From Chryseobacterium daecheongense (GTDB lineage: Bacteria > Bacteroidota > Bacteroidia > Flavobacteriales > Weeksellaceae), in the NCBI GenBank assembly GCA_027920525.1, contig CP115858.1, positions 620,001 through 684,000 on the forward strand: a stretch of 64,000 nucleotides of DNA. Reading direction: 5' to 3'. Under the pieces are notes generated by a model. The model worked only from the letters and a program-made list of their open reading frames with translations. It searched no databases and was not told where the DNA came from. A program made the translations under genes and the position numbers. Below, piece by piece: positions 61,625 to 64,000 of the stretch (positions within the stretch are counted from its first letter, which is position 1; each line of letters opens with the position of its first letter).

Positions 61625-62188
61625 CTAGATATCCTTATGAGTTATTTCTCTTCTTTCCTGATTATTTCCACCCAGAATAACTTTAACTCTAAAACCACTA
61701 CCGATTAAATATCCGGTTCTTGAATAAAGCTGAAGCTTAATATGTGGGTTGGAAACGTTCCCTGCAACTGCGCTGTCTGAATTCCAAAGAGGAGTATCGT
61801 TATTGTAAATAACAAGATTCCCATCATTTTGTGCAATAAGTTTTGGGGTACCTCCGCTTCTTACCGTATTAGATGCCCATAGTACTCTGTAGCTGCTAGG
61901 TGTTTCAGCATATAGGACAAGATTACTATCTCCTTGCATTACCAGACGGTAAGTAACACCCTGATTTTCTAAACTAATTGATTCGCCGGCATTTAATACC
62001 TGAGGATGATTGGTTGTTTCCGAAATAAATGTTAATGTGGTAAGACCACCACCAGGAATAGATTTATTTGCATTAGCAGTTGTTTGTACCTTTCCATTTT
62101 CTACAATTACATTGTCAAGAGTATCATCCTGACCACAAGATGCTAAAAGCATTGAAAGACTTACAAAAGTCAATAATTTTATCTTCAT
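61625..62188 (-). CDS. B-lectin (bulb-type mannose-binding) domain lipoprotein
   Basis: 187 residues. Lipoprotein signal MKIKLLTFVSLSMLLASC with Cys18, followed by GQDDTLD, a possible surface-export signal. Residues about 65-175 form a beta-prism II (bulb-type) lectin domain with two intact Q-x-D-x-N-x-V-x-Y mannose sites: QGDSNLVLY and QNDGNLVIY, and a decayed third. Such lectins bind alpha-mannosides. Probably a cell-surface sugar-binding lipoprotein. Its place inside the infC-rpmI region is unusual. Confidence 0.85.
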   Translation of the reverse strand: MKIKLLTFVSLSMLLASCGQDDTLDNVIVENGKVQTTANANKSIPGGGLTTLTFISETTNHPQVLNAGESISLENQGVTYRLVMQGDSNLVLYAETPSSYRVLWASNTVRSGGTPKLIAQNDGNLVIYNNDTPLWNSDSAVAGNVSNPHIKLQLYSRTGYLIGSGFRVKVILGGNNQERREITHKDI

Positions 62189-62310
62189 ATATTATTTTTT
62201 TTGAGCCGCAAAAATAATAAAAAATTAAATTAACTCACAATGATAAGATTTAATATATTTTAATTTTCTCTTTACTAATGGCATTTTCAGGAAGATAAAT
62301 TTATAACAAA

Positions 62311-62341
62311 AAAAAGACCGATTGGTGAATCAGTCCTTTTA
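62311..62341 (-). terminator. Terminator after alpha/beta hydrolase gene
   Basis: GACCGATT (62316-62323) and AATCAGTC (62328-62335) pair with one wobble and flanking A/T pairs; the A-run at 62308-62315 acts as U-tail on the minus strand. Confidence 0.7.
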
Positions 62342-62362
62342 GTTTTTATTTCAATTAAGGTT

Positions 62363-63184
62363 TTATGATTGGAAAAAAGCAAGAAGATCTCTGTTAATAG
62401 TTTCAGCTTCAGTCGTTGGCATACCGTGAGGGAATCCCGGATAAGTGATCAACTTTCCATTTTTAACTAATTTTGCGGCTACCACACCTGTAGTTTCATA
62501 AGGTACGATCTGATCATCTTCCCCATGAAGCACCAATACCGGAACATCTGTACTTTTAAGATCTTCTGTAAAATCAGTTTCCGAGAAAGCTTTGATACAG
62601 TCATAATGTGCTTTAATTGATCCCATCATTCCCTGTCTCCACCAGTTTCTCTGGATACCTTCGGAAATGTTAGCTCCTTCTCTGTTATAGCCGTAAAAAG
62701 GGAAGGTAATATCGATATAGAATTGCTGCCTGTGGTGTGCCGTATTGTTACGGATATCATCAAAAACAGAAATCGGGACACCGTTCGGGTTATTTTCATT
62801 TTGAACCATAATCGGGGTAACAGCGCTTATTAAAACAGCTTTGGCAACTCTTCCTTTTCCATGCTGTGCTACATATCTGATCACTTCACCGCCTCCTGTG
62901 GAATGTCCTACGTGGATCACATCTTTCAGGTCTAGTGCCGTTACAATCTCATCAACATCTGATGCATACGTGTCCATATCATGTCCCTCCGCAGTCTGGG
63001 TGGATCTTCCATGCCCCCTTCTGTCGTGAGCAATGACTCTGTATCCTTTTTCCAAAAAGAAAAGCATTTGAGCATCCCAGTCGTCACTTGATAATGGCCA
63101 TCCGTGATGAAAAAATACAGGTTGTCCTTTTCCCCAGTCTTTGTAATAAATTTCAGTTCCGTCTTTTAGTTGAATTGTACTCAT
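62363..63184 (-). CDS. Alpha/beta hydrolase (cofactor-free haloperoxidase/arylesterase type)
   Basis: 273 residues, no signal peptide. Catalytic triad: nucleophile Ser in VGHSTGGGEVIRY, Asp in LHGEDDQIVPYE, His in GFPHGMPTTEAE. The oxyanion-hole motif is FFHHGWPLSSDDWDAQM. GWPLS, AHDRRGHGRS and GHSTGGGE are hallmarks of the non-haem chloroperoxidase/arylesterase group, which hydrolyses esters and can show perhydrolase activity. Natural substrate unknown. It is transcribed in the same direction as infC but has its own flanking terminators. Confidence 0.92.
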   Translation of the reverse strand: MSTIQLKDGTEIYYKDWGKGQPVFFHHGWPLSSDDWDAQMLFFLEKGYRVIAHDRRGHGRSTQTAEGHDMDTYASDVDEIVTALDLKDVIHVGHSTGGGEVIRYVAQHGKGRVAKAVLISAVTPIMVQNENNPNGVPISVFDDIRNNTAHHRQQFYIDITFPFYGYNREGANISEGIQRNWWRQGMMGSIKAHYDCIKAFSETDFTEDLKSTDVPVLVLHGEDDQIVPYETTGVVAAKLVKNGKLITYPGFPHGMPTTEAETINRDLLAFFQS

Positions 63185-63317
63185 TGTTTTTAATTTATGA
63201 TTAGTAATTTAATTTTTTAATATCTATGATATTTTAATCTTATTTCTAATTCAAAATTAAATTTATTAATAAACACAACTCTTAACATAGGATATTTTAT
63301 TCGGAATTGAATAAAAA

Positions 63318-63341
63318 AAACCTCAAATTTCTTTGAGGTTT
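63318..63341 (-). terminator. Terminator after infC
   Basis: AAACCTCAAA (63318-63327) and TTTGAGGTTT (63332-63341) form a perfect stem with a preceding A-run. It ends the infC transcript before the hydrolase gene, so infC is not co-transcribed with rpmI. Confidence 0.82.
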
Positions 63342-63373
63342 ATATTGGAAATTAAATTCTGAATTTAATTAGA

Positions 63374-63904
63374 TTATTTAGCTGCTTTTTTAGGACTCAT
63401 CATCATAATCATCCTTTTACCTTCCAATTTAGGAAGCTGGTCTACTTTACCTACATGCTCAAGTTCCTGTGCAAGTTTTAAAAGTAAAATTTCTCCCTGA
63501 TCTTTAAAGATAATTGAACGTCCTTTGAAAAATACATAGGTTTTAAGTTTCGAACCTTCTTCCAGGAATTTCTCAGCGTGCTTTTTCTTGAATTCATAAT
63601 CATGGTCATCTGTCTGAGGCCCGAAACGGATCTCTTTTACAACCACTTTTATTTGTTTTGCCTTAAGTTCCTTTTGTTTTTTCTTTTGCTCGTATAAAAA
63701 CTTCTTATAGTCTAATACTCTTGCAATAAAAGGTTCTGCTTTGTCTGAAATCACAACCAGGTCTAATTCCTGATCCTTGGCTATCTGCAAAGCCTTATCT
63801 AATGGGTAAACTCCAGGTTCCACATTGTCACCTACCAAACGAACTTCTCTGGCTCTGATTTTACCATTAATTTGATGCAAATCCTCCTGTACCGGACGAC
63901 GCAT
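63374..63904 (-). CDS. infC: Translation initiation factor IF-3
   Basis: 176 residues from ATG 63904. IF-3 binds 30S, blocks premature 50S joining and proofreads start codons. The N-terminal domain has [16 protein letters not shown], the linker is [19 protein letters not shown], and the C-terminal domain has [28 protein letters not shown] and FFKGRSI. The DYKKF/PFIARV region departs from the common PVCKIMDYGKF. The open frame continues upstream with [10 protein letters not shown] to an ATA at 63934; IF-3 genes often use non-AUG starts, so the true start could be there. Confidence 0.95.
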   Translation of the reverse strand: MRRPVQEDLHQINGKIRAREVRLVGDNVEPGVYPLDKALQIAKDQELDLVVISDKAEPFIARVLDYKKFLYEQKKKQKELKAKQIKVVVKEIRFGPQTDDHDYEFKKKHAEKFLEEGSKLKTYVFFKGRSIIFKDQGEILLLKLAQELEHVGKVDQLPKLEGKRMIMMMSPKKAAK

Positions 63905-63975
63905 TGGGCCTCTGTTGTTAAATCTTTGTGCTATTGTCTTAAATTTTATTGGTTAACTTTCTATTGACAGCTTTC

Positions 63976-64000
63976 TTATATGGCTGCTTCTTTTTTAAAA
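63976..64000 (-). CDS. Possible 3' end of upstream gene (thrS by context), partial
   Basis: On the minus strand the last bases of the window read in one frame as FKKEAAI followed by TAA. Threonyl-tRNA synthetase usually precedes infC, so this could be its C-terminus. Only seven residues are visible, which is too few to identify. Confidence 0.2.

Noticed and set aside
1..64000. CRISPR arrays, insertion sequences, integrases or defence islands
   Set aside because: I saw no regularly spaced repeats, transposase or recombinase genes, or known defence genes in the window.

Overview
The window is chromosomal DNA of a low-GC member of Bacteroidota, class Flavobacteriia. The gene content and protein sequences best fit Chryseobacterium or a close Weeksellaceae relative. 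The evidence is type IX secretion (PorQ and proteins with C-terminal KIYPNPAKD sorting domains), a TamL lipoprotein, promoters of the Bacteroidota form TTG-N17..23-TAnnTTTG, and scarce Shine-Dalgarno sequences. It is mostly ordinary core genome. I see no prophage, transposon, CRISPR array or known defence island.

Layout. 1-11.7 kb: envelope and housekeeping genes (tamL partial, TrmH-type methyltransferase, a YtxH/holin-like membrane-stress trio, cmk, porQ, pyrH-frr, lptF/G, lolA, ftsK). 12.3-16.1 kb: two surface proteins sharing a C-terminal module, an exported isochorismatase-fold hydrolase and a Crp/Fnr regulator. 16.3-22.6 kb: fused CcsBA cytochrome c maturation protein, an SPFH protein with a ribbon-helix-helix partner, and an EreA/ChaN-like exported protein. 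22.7-26.7 kb: lysine-to-aminoadipate pair (ALDH7 and lysine 6-transaminase), DUF2007 and GNAT proteins. 26.8-34.2 kb: GbsR-type regulator leading an RND efflux operon, then a GNAT-MarR operon; both promoters carry perfect palindromes. 34.2-40.1 kb: small lipoprotein, two convergent Crp/Fnr paralogues, tRNA-Ala(GGC), NlpC/P60 lipoprotein, LytTR and DUF2255 proteins, and two orphan intrinsic terminators that may mark small RNAs. 40.2-45.1 kb: dapD followed by a glycosyltransferase/deacetylase cluster. 45.1-52.2 kb: complete histidine operon hisGDCBHAF(IE). 52.4-60.7 kb: TonB-dependent receptor, GH97 glycosidase and three tandem M28 aminopeptidases with T9SS sorting domains. 60.8-64 kb: rplT, rpmI and infC, with a B-lectin lipoprotein and an alpha/beta hydrolase lying between rpmI and infC.

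The most interesting regulatory system is the histidine operon leader at 45.07-45.24 kb. A near-consensus promoter is followed at once by a 16-codon peptide, MKPNFLTLHHYHHHLC, with five His codons, then an intrinsic terminator. A segment at the peptide's stop codon can pair with the terminator's 5' arm, so the arrangement looks like a compact ribosome-dependent attenuator in a Bacteroidota genome. Other notable structures are head-to-head overlapping start regions of tamL and trmH (each gene's promoter lies inside the other), palindromic operators on efflux and MarR promoters, short dispersed hairpin repeats, and a tandem peptidase triplication in which terminators were copied and one copy has lost the key promoter G.

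How the genes fit together: PorQ belongs to the machinery that would export and anchor the three M28 peptidases. TamL, LolA, LptF/G and FtsK serve envelope assembly and division. The lysine, dapD and histidine genes cover amino-acid metabolism. The GbsR-RND operon is a self-regulated drug or metabolite efflux unit.
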